DNA of 64,000 nucleotides from Symsagittifera roscoffensis. Taxonomy: Eukaryota; Xenacoelomorpha; Acoela; Convolutidae. Of this stretch, positions 13,668 to 26,600 are shown in pieces; within the stretch, counting starts at the first letter, position 1; each line of letters starts with the position of its first letter. The translations under genes and the position numbers were made by a program. The notes beneath the pieces were generated by a model, which was given only the letters and a program-made list of their open reading frames with translations, was not told the DNA's origin and made no database searches. The stretch covers positions 48,899,467 to 48,963,466 of the forward strand of contig NC_087070.1 of the NCBI RefSeq assembly GCF_963678635.1, given 5' to 3'.

Positions 13668-14551
13668 TGTGCCATTCTGCCAGATGACACAGCATAACCT
13701 TCCCGCGACAGAAATAAAAGTGACTAAAGGCCTTATGAACAGAAAAGTGTTGCGACGGAGGGTCAGAATGTTCTAGAATTTTTATTTTTAAAATTTCGAT
13801 CGGAAGAAGAACATTTCTGAGAAATAGAAAAAAGACGGCCATTTTGAATAAAAAAGACGAAAATCAGAACAACGATAGAAATTGTGAAGAACGGTTGTAT
13901 CAGAGACAGAAAAACACGGAGCCTCTTATCGTGGCAATAACACACGATAAGGACCTTAGTGACAGATATTTGTGGAGACGGAGGCTTCAGTGGGGGGAAG
14001 AGAAATACCACGGAACCCTCCCGGGACACGAAATATAGGAGATAAGAGTGTTATCTCAAGAAAATCACGGGAGCGGAGGCTTGGTCCCCCAGAGACTGTT
14101 ATATGTGAAGGGACTGTGAAAACTGACTATAACAGCTGCTGTAATGTCCTAGATCGTAATTAACACCGTTATTATTTAATATTTCAGAGCATGAGTAGAT
14201 AGAAAAAGGAAAGGGTCAATCCATCTCCAATGGATTTAATATAAAACTGTCACACAAAAACATATAAAAATAGGTTGTTCGAGCCGTGTTTTTAATGACA
14301 ATCACGTAGTCTGAGGATCCGAGACTCAGCTATGTGGTTGTGTTCGCATGCAAACGAAAGCTGATCAAAAGTCGTTTGACTGATGGCCTAAAAATGGTAA
14401 CTTTTTACTTTGCCCTAAACAGACCAGAAAATCAACTGGCAAGGTCGAGACGGTGAAAAACGAGTAGAATTAAGGTAATTGACGCCTGCCAGTCGTTGAT
14501 AGGTACTTTTTCTACGCTCCGTCGCTGTGTGATATTTGGGCGAATGTTACA
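13668..14551 (+). repeat. Element A 5' LTR
   Basis: Starts TGTGCCATTC and ends CGAATGTTACA. It is identical to 31218-32101 except for G/C near 14110 and T/C near 14478. It holds AATAAA at 13713-13718 and a TATA-like box at 14263. Short ORFs on both strands inside it occur identically in the 3' LTR and carry no protein signature. Confidence 0.96.
14263..14270 (+). promoter_or_regulatory. TATA-like box in the element A LTR
   Basis: TATAAAAA, preceded by a second TATAAAA-type string near 14240. It is placed about 280 bp before the LTR end, compatible with a U3 promoter. Position and string only; no start site can be seen. Confidence 0.3.
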
Positions 14552-14563
14552 TAGACGTTTTTA

Positions 14564-14580
14564 TGGCGCTCCTGGGTGGG
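14564..14580 (+). other. Primer-binding site candidate of element A
   Basis: TGGCGCTCCTGGGTGGG, 12 nt after the LTR end, at the same offset and with the same core as in element B. It differs from the complement of the vertebrate tRNA-Asn 3' end at two adjacent positions, so tRNA-Asn is the likely primer. Conservation of the site and the spacing in both elements supports function. Confidence 0.6.
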
Positions 14581-15129
14581 CCTGTTAAAGGCATGAAACC
14601 ATCATGATCAGCAAGCGTTTCAGCGACGTACCCTCCGCTCCGGGCGTATGCCCGAGTTAGAGGCCTTAATGACCGTTATTGTACTAGGGGGAAGGTGCGT
14701 ACCCTCCGTCTAGTGCAATTTAGCTTTTTAACTTAGTTAACACCGAAAATTCCGGGGGCCGGAGGGTTAGGTGGGAAATCTAGAGCCCGCTTGTCCTGAG
14801 GTCCCAGGACCAGAAACAATTAAAGAGAAAGCGTAAAACCAAACAAAAATAGTGTATAACCAAGAAAAAGCCAAAAATAAATTTATTTAAAAACAAAAAA
14901 GTACAAAAAAAAAAAAAAATCCAAAAAAGACCAAAAACAGTAAAAAACATAAAGTGACAGTTTATATGTTATTTCCGGACGAGATGTGATCTGACCTTCC
15001 TATTTGTTGTTGTTTCAGATTGATTTATATCGTTTCTGATAGAGAGATTGTGTGTTTTGGTGAAGGGTTGGGTACCCTCCCTCGAGTGTAATTTGAGTGT
15101 TTAAGCACGTTAATGGTGATTTTGCCGGT

Positions 15130-16720
15130 GACCGGAGGGTAGAGTGGCAGGCTGATCAACGTGTTCCACACTCAACAGGGACATCAAGGACAACATCCGC
15201 AACGACTGTTGGGTATCGTTGAAGCAATTTTAGTATCGTTCGGGTACTATTTCCTTAAAACTTAAGTGGTGGGGGGCACGATTGGCGCGGTCCGATTGTA
15301 CCCTCCATCGATTACAAATTTCCGAGTTAAGGGTCTTAATTCGAATATTTTGGTGCAAAGGAGGGTATAGTACTATTTATTAACGACTATTTATAGATTA
15401 TTGTCCTTACTATATATTACTTATCTCCTATTTAGACCCAAGAAACACCCATTTTTTGTCGAAAATTACCAATTTTCGACCAAACTGTAGACCCCCAAAT
15501 TTTCGGATATCCGAGCTTTTCCGATAGGCAAAAAGCTTTTATATAGAGAGTAGCCACGTAGTTCGATCCCCTTTATTAAAGAAACCGCGTGAGCAAAGAT
15601 TCAGTGGAAGTTAGAAAAACGAGAATTTTTCGACCAAAATTTTGATAATTTTCTGTATTTTGTCAATCTGTTTTGGGGATCGAGTTTTTGAGTTTTTAGA
15701 GTTAGAGCAATAAAATTTTTGCGTTAGGAGCGTGCTAGCATAACGTGCTCGGTTACTAGAGAAATTTTTGGGTAACCCTCCGAGTAGCTCCGTGGATAGA
15801 GCTAACGACTTAAGGTTTGGAAAAGGAAGGAATCGGAGGGTCCAAATTTGATAGTTTTTGGCCAAATTTTTGTTTCTAAACCAATTTTGGTCCGGTTTTT
15901 TGCATTATTCCAGTGCCGTACAGGGCTACTACGCTCATTTCAAGTATTTTTAGGCACTTTCGACCGGAATTGCGAAAAAAGTCTTTCAGATCCTATACAG
16001 GTGGTGAAAAAGGCCATTTTGACGAACGCGTTTTTGGCGATTTCTCAAAGACTAGTTATCCGATCGGGATAATTTTGGTACCATAAGTCGACGTTTTTGA
16101 CCACTTTTCCGAATCGTTTTTGGGTTGATTATTTCCGAAAAGAAAAATTTTTTAGAATTTGTTGGTTCGGAGGGTCCAAGTAACGGGCAACCCTCCGAGC
16201 GGCAGAAAATTTTATCAAAACATCTTTTTATTCAACTGGGAAGGTTGACCGTGTCAGCCAACCTAGTTCTAAGTCAGGTAGACCGCTTTCAGAGGCTTTA
16301 CTGCGGTGATTTAACCCTTTTTCTTGATTTTGGGGGAACCCTCCGAAGTGACCCTCCGGAGTCAGCTAAGCCCTTTAGCAACCCTCCTTAGTGGAAAATT
16401 TCCACGAGATCACCCTAAGAAGTTGAAACAGCTCCCCCTAGAACTCCTAGCTTATTTTGACGCTTTTTGAAGCTAGTAGGAGAACCTTCCAAGTGAGAAC
16501 AGAAAATTTGAAAATTTTGGAGGTACCCTCCGAAGTGACCCTCCGGAGCGTATTAAGCATCTTATTGACCCTCCTTAGTAAATTTAGGGGGACCCTCCGA
16601 AGTAACTTGGGTGATTAAGATACCCTCCTAAGTAACTTGAGTGATTGAGGTACCCTCCGAGGTAACCCTCCGGAGTGTCTTAAACCTTCTAGCGACCCTC
16701 CTTGTAAGAGACTTGAGTAA
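15130..16720 (+). repeat. Array of CGGAGGGT / ACCCTCCG motifs in the A leader
   Basis: More than a dozen copies of the octamer family are seen, mostly as ACCCTCCGAAGT or ACCCTCCGGAG between 16190 and 16700, and in the other orientation near 15133, 15360, 15835 and 16165. Spacing is irregular, so this is not a simple tandem repeat. The LTR itself carries one copy (13759). It may be a protein-binding array or a packaging or silencing-escape element; function unknown. Confidence 0.7.
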
Positions 16721-16876
16721 ACCTTCTGTGGCAATTTGGGAAACGGAAAATATCCATTTAATTAGGATCATATTAGGATATTAGGCGTGCTTATCAGGGT
16801 CATAAGAACCCATTCTGACCCGGAAATTCGTGATCAACTTTGGATTCTATATTGGGTGTATTAGAAGTACCCGAAC

Positions 16877-16911
<35 letters not shown>

Positions 16912-16932
16912 ATTGTGATTTTGGTTGAGTGG

Positions 16933-17089
16933 TTGCCTTGAGCTACTTAATAGGAAAGTTCGGGCAATCCGGGAACAAATAAAGGAAGACCTCGGTGGGT
17001 GTATTAAGCAAATACACACCCACTTGAGAAGAAGAATTGTTCCCTACTCTCGTGCACTTGGAGCAGTCCGAGTGTGGGAGAGCTTTTTC
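16933..17089 (+). promoter_or_regulatory. Structured RNA element, copy 1 (A leader)
   Basis: It folds into a branched structure. P1 TTGCC/GGCAA (16933-16937 with 16963-16967) encloses GAGCT/AGTTC. P2 GGGAACAA/TTGTTCCC (16971-16978 with 17037-17044) encloses P3 GTGGGTGTATT/AATAC..CCCAC (16995-17005 with 17011-17023). P4 is CTCTC/GAGAG (17047-17051 with 17078-17082). It ends in CTTTTTC. Copies 2 and 3 keep the same stems with different bases. Position just upstream of gag suggests packaging, RNA export or internal initiation; the function is inferred only. Confidence 0.75.
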
Positions 17090-17118
17090 ATAGATTTGAC
17101 GAATTTTCGACCAAGAGG

Positions 17119-17273
17119 TTGCCTTGAGCTACTTAGTAGGACAGCTCGGGCAATCGCAGGACACCTTAAAGAAGACCTCGGTGGGTGTATTAGGCAAATA
17201 CACACCCACTTGAGAAGACTGTGTCCTGGGCTTCGTTCTTTCGGATCGTTCCGATTGGGGGAAGTCTTTTTCT
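17119..17273 (+). promoter_or_regulatory. Structured RNA element, copy 2 (A leader)
   Basis: Same architecture as copy 1: P1 TTGCC/GGCAA (17119-17123 with 17149-17153) with GAGCT/AGCTC inside. P2 is now CAGGACAC/GTGTCCTG (17157-17164 with 17221-17228), and P3 is GTGGGTGTATT/AATAC..CCCAC. P4 is GGCTTC/GAAGTC (17229-17234 with 17261-17266) with inner TCGGA/TCCGA. It ends in CTTTTTC. P2 and P4 differ from copy 1 in sequence but not in pairing. Confidence 0.75.
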
Positions 17274-17695
17274 TTAAGACTAAGTTTTATTTATCTATTT
17301 CTGAATCATCACTGCTTTTTATCGAAGATTGTTTAATTTTAACAAAGCAGTGACTTGATAAATTGTGTGGCGATAAATTGATACTGACAAAAGGTCGCTG
17401 TCACCTGTAGGATATTCTTATCTGATTATCGATTGTGTTTTGTGTGTCGATTCTATCTTGTGGAAACTTAGTGATACTGTTATACTATACAACCGGGTTG
17501 AGTTAGCATTATATCAATACTGGGTAGACCCTGTGTGTAACTTTAGCTGAGTCACTAATTTAGTCGTGAGAGATCTAAGAGACATTTTGATACTGACGGA
17601 ATCGAGTAGGCAGCGTTAAGTGATTTAACTAAATCTTGTTTGTGGTACGTTTGCATTGCCATCAAATTACGAATACTTTCATTTTGTACAAAACT

Positions 17696-20600
17696 ATGCA
17701 GCGCAGGGACTCGTTAGGATCGACTACTAAAATTCCCAGGCTAAGCAAGGGAAGCACGCGGAAATTTAGAACTAGGCGTAGCCAAACCTCGTTTAGCAGC
17801 GCTTCCGACGCGTTTGCTGAAGACGAATCGACTAAAGGTCAACCTGATCTTTCAGTGATCGAAATGAGACTAAGGAGCGAGAAAAACCTTGATGGCAATC
17901 AAGGGCGGAGCGCCGAGGCCGAGCCTGCGAGCGAAACGCCGGTGGATCCCTTTGACGAAGGGGAGCGAACGCTCATTCGACCCGACTTTGAGCCAGACGG
18001 GGTCCTCGAACGAGAGGAAGTCGAGAGGACAGAGGAGACCTCGGAGCGTTCCGAGGTCGAACCTCGGGAGGAAGTGTTGTACAGGGGAATGTCCAAATCA
18101 GAGACTAAGAGCTATAAATGGAGAAAGGAACCTTCACATCTGACAAGTGCACACTCATCCTTGGCCAAACAGAGTAACAACGCGATGATGTCGAGTATGA
18201 GTCCGGGTGAAGAGCAGACGTTCTCGAAGGCCAAGAAGAGTTGGAAGTCCTTGTACGACGAACGCATGGCGTCACTACCAACTGTAGGTTTGACTTCCAG
18301 TGATGACTACCCGGAGATAACCCATCCGGATGTGAACTTCACACCGTGCCCAAGGAACGACATGAGCAGGGAGGCATCTTCTGCCTCGCCGACCAGGCCT
18401 ATGTCAGATGGGATAACGATGGGAGCATCATCAACGTTTGACAGACTGATGACGTCAATGCACAAGCAAAAGGGCGGTGCGTCATCAAGTACTAGGCTAC
18501 AGCCACAGTTGACCTCGTCTTCTCTGGGGCTAACCCCGCCACTGGGGGCAGCTGGTGACATAAGTGATATGTTCGCTGGTGTGATGAATGGCCTGGATGA
18601 ATTGAGGCGAGACATGACTAAGCGGATAGATCAAGTTGACGAGAGAGCTCACCATGGTCGAGAGAATTTGAAAGATGAGCTAACGCACGTGAAGTCGCAG
18701 GCGAGGTTTGATCAGGCTCAATTGATTCGTGACACCGATCAATGCCTGGCCGAGAGCCTGGCTCAGGCAAACAAAGAGTCAGAGGAAAGAGAGGCTAGGA
18801 TGACAGGAGAGATCGAGCGATTGTTGAATGATCATGATAATACCTACGCCCAAACGATGACTGGCCTGGAAAGGAGGTTGGACGCCAAATCTGACTTGAT
18901 GATGCGGAAGCTTGACGCGATCCTGAATGGGAATAATTGGCAGGAGCATTCCAGCTCAAGGGAGCGCTCACGCCATGCGAATGTTGGAGATGGTACGGGC
19001 AACAGTGCCAGAGCCCAGCAAGGCTCGAGAACGAACTACGAACATAGAAACAAGGAGCGGCCAAGGGCAGCCCCGCAGAGGCCTGGCTGGACAAATCCAG
19101 TCCCACCGGAGGCAGATGCCACCCCGGAGACAAGATTGCCAACCGTGCCACAAGTCAGTTCAGTACCAGATCTGACTACAGTCTCACAAGACACAACGAT
19201 GTATGCCTCGATGTTTGAGCCTCTGAACAGATCTCTTGAAACATTCATCACCAAGCTCTCGAAGTCAACCGAGAGAGGAGAGAGGTCAAGAAGAACACTG
19301 AAAAAGCCGAAGTCATATAAAGACGAGTCAGACGGCTGCATTGATACTTGGATAGAGGTGATGAAGTTACACTTTGAGGAAGAGGATCTCTCCAAGAAAC
19401 AAGAGTGCAGCGCGCTGACGAGCAACCTAGAGGGTACTGCATTAAATTGTGTAATGGCGAAAAGAGCCAATGAGAGAGACAGCGCTCGCAAGATATTCGA
19501 CATCCTGCTGAATCGTTTTGGCTCTGGAGTACAAGGGCACCAGGCCATGGTGAAGTTCGAGAAGAGGCGTCAGAGAGATGAAGAATCAATAGATAAATTC
19601 TTGGACGACCTTGAATTGCTCAGGAGGAGGAGCAACCCGGATGAGAGAATATCCGAACGAAACTTGGCGATCGCTTCGAAGTTCATGGATGGTGTAAGGA
19701 GTGAGGAGTTGAAGACGATGTTGGCCACTCACTTCACCCTGTCGCTTGACCAGGTACCCACGCCCGACGACTTGCGTATGAAGTCACGCGAGTATTTACT
19801 GATAAAACCGAGGGCGCAAAACCGTTACAGCAATTATGGCAACTATAGCGGGACAAACACTGGTGCGAATTCCAGTTGGTACAAACCTCGCGATGACATG
19901 GACAAGAGGAGGTCGTGTGCGAATTGTGGTTCGATGGACCATCACGTTTCTGCGTGTTCTGCATACAAACAGAACATGAAGGCCATAGGCTACTTTCTCG
20001 AGGACGCTGACGCGACCGACGAGGATCATGAAGAGTACGTGAGAGGGCTCATCATGAAATATGGTCCGAGGTGTTTCTTCTGTAATTTGGAGGGACACTT
20101 CAAGTCGGATTGTACTCAATTTTGGGACGCAGTAGCGGACGCGAAACATCCCCGCCACGAAGAGGCGCTTTCGGGTGTCAAGGCCAGTCGAGCACGTCTG
20201 ATGAACGAGGCTGAATCTCGGAGAAAGGAAACGACACCGAGCACCTTTGCGACCAAAAAGGTTAAGACATGGCCTGACGAGGTGGTAGCCTCGAACCTCG
20301 AAGCAGAGTCGTCTAGTCCACTCAAGGTGGATTACGGCCTGGCGGCAAGGACAGCGCTGCAGAATGTCAAACAGCACCTTGCCACGAAAGAAGTGGAGCA
20401 ATGGGTAAGGTCGGAGCTGGAGAGCACAGATCTTCGGGAAAGTCTTAATGTCCTGAGTAAGACGACAAGAGCAGAAGATGAAAAGGAGCCCAAGAAACAG
20501 GGACTAAAACTGAACGTTATATCTGGCAAGACTTTCGGCATGACGAAGGCAGGGACCAAAATAATGTCTATCATCTCAGTCGCAGGGCACCAGGTGGTCA

Positions 20601-23600
20601 AGAACCTGAGCGAGCCATCCGAGATTACACTGGTCCACCTGGACATCTATGCCGACTACCTGAAGGAGAAGGATCCCAAACTGGACTCCAGGGCAGTGCG
20701 AGCGCTGCTCACAACGGGAGGTCCGAGGCTGATGAAAGTGGACGGACATTATATCGATGTCCATGGCCCTTACCCGATTCTGATGAACGTGGATGGCATC
20801 AATATCTACACGAAAGCTCACATAACTGATGCGAACGATCAGGTTGGCCGGATATACATTGGTCAAGAGGAGCTGAAGGTCAGACGAATCGGACACAACG
20901 CGATGCTCGAACAAGATGCTGTGCATATTGGTTGCGAGGCAGATCTGGCCGCACACGTTCTGGACGTGCAAGGCAGACAACTTTCAGTAAAGGGGCTGCT
21001 AGACACGGGAGCAGTGGTTAGTGTCATGCCAATCAAAACTTGGACCGACATGGGTTTCGAAAGATCGGATCTCATACCGACAAACATCAGGTTAGCAGCT
21101 GCCAATCAGGGAGCGATCTATGTCGCCGGACGAACCCCGATCATCTCACTGCAGCTTGGAGGAAGACATCTTTGGATGAGCTTCCTAGTAGTAGAGAATT
21201 TGGATGAATCCGACCAGTTCATCCTAGGAAGGGATTTCGTTCGCAACTTTGACGTCACGATTGATCTCAATGACGGATTGATTAGGATCAAGGATCCTGA
21301 AAGAAAGTATGAGAAAAGACCCCTTAATAAGATCTTAATTAATCAGGCCAAGGTGCCGATTTTTCTGGATCGAAAAGTTAGATTAAAACCGAACCAAGCC
21401 GTAGTAGCGACGTTTAGGATGAGGAACTTGAATGAACTCAGCAATGACAGACAGGTGTGTCTGGTACCAAATCCAAACAGTAAAAGCTCGGCTATTTTAG
21501 GAAGAAGCTTCTCACTCACTCAGAGCGGACTGTGTGTGAGTGTGTTATTGAACACAGAAGCAACAACAGTGACAATACAGAGGGGAAAGAAACTTGGCTA
21601 CGCTTTGCCTCTGAACACAGACTTTCTGAGTGTGGAGAACTTGAAGAAGTTTGACGTAACTAAATGTCCATTACATGCGAACCAAGAATGTATAATGAAA
21701 AGAGTAATTGAATTGAAATCTTATAGGAAATTGTTTTCAATGAAGTCGGAAACAGATGATGGGCTGTCTAGTTGTTCCAACTTTCCTGAGAGGCCGACGG
21801 AAGCAGAGTTAGCAGCGAATAGGCCTGTCCTACCTGAGATAGAACATCTGAAGGGTAAAATATCTGACAAGGAACTAGATTCGCTTAGGGCGGTGCTAGA
21901 TCGGAACGCAGACGTTTTTTCAAAGCATAAGGCCGATATAGGTTGTTGCAATTTTGTAGAGCACGAGATTGAGATAGAAGAGGGCTCGGTACCTCATAGG
22001 GAAGGGGCGAGAAGAATGACCCCAAATAAGTCAGAAGCGTGTAGGAAGGAAATTGAAATGTTAATGGAGTACGACATGATTGAGCCGTCGAAGTCCCCAT
22101 GGGCTTGTGGCGTGGTCATGGCGAAAAAGAAAGGGGGACAACTCAGATTTTGTTGTGATTTCCGTTATCTGAACGCAGTGACTATAAAGGACGCATACCC
22201 GATTCCCCGCATCGATGAGAGCCTATCCAAGCTGGGAGACGCTAAGTTCTTCACGACGTTGGATTTGGGCTCCGCATTCTGGCAAGTGCCACTCAGAAAG
22301 CAAGATCGAGAGAAAACAGGTTTCGCGTGTGAGCTGGGACTCTTCCAGTGGAAGAGGATGCCATTCGGATTGTGCAACGCGACGGCCACATTCCAGCGAC
22401 TGATGGCCCAGGCACTCACGAGCGTCACTAAGAAATACGGGAATCTCATCATGTGTTATGTCGATGATGTTGTGATTGCAACACCAACCCTAGAAGACCA
22501 CATAGAGAGGTTGGAGGAGGTGTTTTCTTGCATGAAGCAGGCGGGTCTGAAATGCAAACCCTCTAAGTGTGAAATCCTCAGGGATTCCATAAAGTATTTG
22601 GGCCGCCTGGTTGACAAACATGGAGTGAGACCAGATCCCGAAGCAGTTGAAGCGGTGTTGACCTGGAAGGCACCTAAAACAGATACACAGTTGATGAGTT
22701 TTCTGGGATTCGCCAATTATTATCGTGAGTTCATCAAGGGGTATGCTGACAAAATATACCCCATGCAGAGATTGATGAGAAACAAGGGCAAAAAGTTCAC
22801 CTGGACGGATGAGGCACAAGTCTCATTTGAAAACATCAAACGTGAACTTTGCGAGGCACCGGTCCTCGGCATGCCAACGGAGAAGGGAATGTTCGTGCTG
22901 GACACGGATGCATCAGTGGTTGCGATATCAGGCATACTTCACCAAGAGCAGGAGTGGAACGGGAGAACGGTTCTTCGTCCGATAGCTTATGGAAGTAAAG
23001 TCCTGAGTGACACTGAGATGAAGTACGGCGCACCAAAAGCGGAGATGTTTGCTGTGATCACGTTCGTGGAAAAATACAGGGCCTACCTGGGGAGTGCTCC
23101 ATTCAAGTTACGTGTGGACAATCGTGCCCTTGCCTGGTTGAAAACCTATTCGATGGATCAAAGCTACATTGGTCGTTGGATCGTGCGCTTGGATGGATAC
23201 CACATGATCATAGAGCACCGTACCCGTGACAAGCACCAGAACGCAGATAGCCTCAGTAAAAAGACAGAATTTTATGAGCGCCTCGAGGAGAAGCAAGCTA
23301 ACCAATCAGAGATCAAAGAGGGGTTTTCCTTTCTGGACAAAGAAACCTACGATAAGCTGCCACTTACTAGGTGGTTAGACAAATCAGGACATCCTATACC
23401 TGGACACCCTGACCTTCCAGTGGAGACGGCCGCGGAGATAAAGCTTTTAGCCAGAAGCGAACCCGTTCCGTTGGACCTGCTAGTCCGATCCAACTTGGTA
23501 CAGCAAGAACTGACCAGGCTGGGTATAAACAGCATCGCTTTATTGAATAAGACGGTGAACGTGGCGCCGGACGTCATGGGAAAACTCCGTGACTTGTTGG

Positions 23601-26600
23601 ATAGGGAAGTGAATAGGCATGATCGTGAATGGATGGAGACCATGCAGAGGTTGACTGTCACCGAGAGAACAGAGAAGAGGCCAGTGTCCATTCGCAGCCG
23701 AGGCGTTGAACGGGATTGCAGGTCGATCGTCAACCAGCTGGTGACCTCGATGCCGAAAGAAGTATTGTTGAGAACTTCGTTCACTGAATATGGAACATCG
23801 AATCAAAACCAAGCTACTGAGGAAGTCAGGATCAGGTCGAAATCTAGCTTCACGAGGAGAGTGCACTTCACGGATGCAAAAGAGGAATATGAGCCAAGCC
23901 CAGATTGTTCGTCCATGGACGAGACAATGTCCGGGGAGTCTGACACCTTCGAGCCAGTCAAGGACGTCTCCTCTGATGAGTCAGACACCTTTGAGCCCGT
24001 GCAGGACGACTTGTCCGGGGAGAGGTTGACTAGACCACCTAGGGGCAGAATTTTGTCCGGGGAGTCGGGTTCAAAGCGACCGATGGACAGAGTTTTGTCC
24101 GGGGAGTCAAGAAACATCTCAGACAACTTGGAATATGATGTTGAGGAATCAGTCGTTTCAAGTGGTGACTCGAGACCCCAGTCCTGGGACAACACGTCTG
24201 AAACAACTTCCAATTCCGATGTGTCAGAGATCGCAATCCACTCCTTATTGGTAGACTGGAAGCAGCGTGGGCTGGACCGAGAAACACATCAGGATCCAGA
24301 CAGGGACAGATACACCTCAGATGAAGAGGGCACTGTGGTAGATAATGCCGCAGACGAGCTCGAGCTGATAGCAGTTTCAAAACGCCCAACCAGATTGCTG
24401 CCACATGGTACAGTCGTCCGTACCAATCTGGAACCATCTGTGCAAGAAGCGACGCCTTTGAAAAAGATATGGTGTGTCAAGTTGATGGACGATGCTCATG
24501 CTCCGGAGATAATGAGTGGGCAAATGAACGTGGTGAAGACGTATTTGAAAGCCAGGTACAGGCTGTCGGATCTCCTGAGGGCTCAACGAAATGATAGAAT
24601 GACGAGCAGTCTGAAAAGATGGATCGAGAATGGAGCACCTGACAAGGGAGACTTGGAAGAAGACAGCTACAAAATCCTGAAGCAATTTTACCTGAAGAGG
24701 AAAGACTTGTTGTACCTGAATAAGGACGGAATCGTAGCCTGTAAGCGCAAGGAGGAGGACAAGGTCCTTTATAAATACAATTCAATAGTGTTACCACAAT
24801 TGTACCAGACTGAATTGCTCTTTCGCTCACATGATCAGATGGGACATCAAGGCGTGGACAAAGTGTATAACAGGATACAAAAACGATTCGAATGGCCGGG
24901 ATTGAAGAAGGCTTGTGAGAAATGGATAGCCGCATGCCTGTCTTGTCAACAGGCAAAGGATCCCAGGAAACTAAGGTTCCCCCTACAGTCAATAGAATCG
25001 TCAGGTTTCAACGAAGTGGTGCAAATTGATCATCAGAAAATCTGCATGACAGCAACGGGCTATAATCAGGTGCTGGTAATGATCGACCATTTTACAAAGT
25101 ATGCGGAGGCAGCACCCTGCATGACAGCGTCGGCAGAAGAAACATGCGATCATTTGATAAACGTGTGGATAGCAAGGCATGGCTGCCCCATCACGTTCCA
25201 ATCGGACAATGGCAAAGCATTCGTAGGTGATCTCACGAAAGAGTTAATGAAAAGGTCGCAGGTAGCGCAGGCCCACTCGACCACTTATCACCCGCAAACG
25301 AATGGCTTAGTCGAGAGGCAGAATCGCACACTGGTATCCATGTTGAGAGTCTACTGCTCACGCTATATGGATGACTGGGACAAGCACTTGCCGCAAGTGA
25401 TGGGTGCTTACAACAGCACGGAGCATTCCACCACGGGAATAAGTCCGCATATGATGCTGACGGGTCATGAAAAAGCACTCCCGTTAACGTTCTTCTACCC
25501 TGAATATGAAGGGAAGAGAACAGCACCGCAAACGTACGTGCGGGACGTTATTAGAAGACAACAGGACCTCAATGACTTATGCAGGAGGAATACGCAACAG
25601 GCGCAAATTAGACAAAAAAGGAGGTTTGATAAAAGAACAGCCGATGCAAAAGCCTACTCAGTTGGCGATTACGTCTGGGTGTTCCAGGAAGTGGTTCCAC
25701 CAAAAGGAACCAAGAAACTATTAAAGAAATGGCGTGGTCCATTTCAGATAACAGAGGTGCATCAAGGAGGTCGTTTTTATCGGCTGAGCACCGGAAGAGC
25801 GGCTCATTACGAGAATATCAAACCACACAACGCCTCGTCCGAGGATTGGTACATCCCAGCGGACATGCAAGAGGGAGACTATTTAATAGTGGATCCTGCT
25901 TGTGAAGTGAATGAAAGGGGTACTCGCGACAAGAACGACGGGAATGAGATGGTGGACAATTGTGATCTACCACTGGACCTCGAGTTGACTGAGCGAGTAG
26001 AGGTGGACGATGAAACTCTACCCTATGCCGAAGAAGACTGGGATTGCCCGGAACAAACCGAAATTGACAAAGGAATACAGCCTGACTTTCCGCTCACTAT
26101 GGAGACACGCCAAAGTAAGAGGGGAAAAAACCAGAAGAAATACAATCCGTATGGCGAGGACTTCGTTGTAGACCGGATAGTAGTGAGTGATGTCATAGAC
26201 TCGCTGGTGGGGCTGGACGAAGTAGCAATGCTAGAAGAAATCGACCTTGTGAACGATATGGATCAAGATTGGATCGACGATCGATCAGAACCGGAAGTGG
26301 AGTTCGAACCAGAAGCGGAACAGACTCATGAGCAAGAACTAACAAACTTGCGCGTGCTCGAATGGCTCCACGATCTGCCGACAGATCCAAAAGAGACGAT
26401 CCTGACGATTCAGGACGTCGACAGAGACGGCGTCAAATACATCAGTCATGACAATACCGAGTCCAACTGGGTCGCCCCAGATGGTCCTCTACGTGTTCCA
26501 CAATCCAACCTCGGTCTCCTAGACTTTGGGCGATCGACGGGGACGTCGATGGATATTTTTGTCCGGGGAGTGGGGGTAGGACTCACCCACACCGAAAATC

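Larger units (their letters stand above)
14552..17695 (+). other. Element A leader (5' untranslated region)
   Basis: A 3.1-kb untranslated leader. In order: the primer site; a stretch homologous to the B leader; an array of ACCCTCCG/CGGAGGGT motifs, densest at 16180-16700; a 30-plus poly-T run near 16881-16910; two copies of a structured RNA (16933-17089 and 17119-17273); then about 400 bp to the gag ATG at 17696. A short ORF across the structured copies is not credited as a gene. Such a long, structured leader with many upstream ATGs argues for a non-scanning start or for splicing. Confidence 0.8.

Noticed and set aside
13763..14163. ORFs of 60-90 codons on both strands in the element A LTR
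   Set aside because: They repeat identically in the 3' LTR (31313-31713) and sit in promoter/terminal repeat sequence; no domain and no differential conservation visible.
15541..15600. tRNA-like string (gtagttcgatcc) in the A leader
   Set aside because: No cloverleaf or acceptor stem could be built around it.
16925..17353. 142-codon ORF before gag
   Set aside because: Its internally repeated peptide is explained by the two copies of the structured RNA, whose substitutions preserve base pairing.
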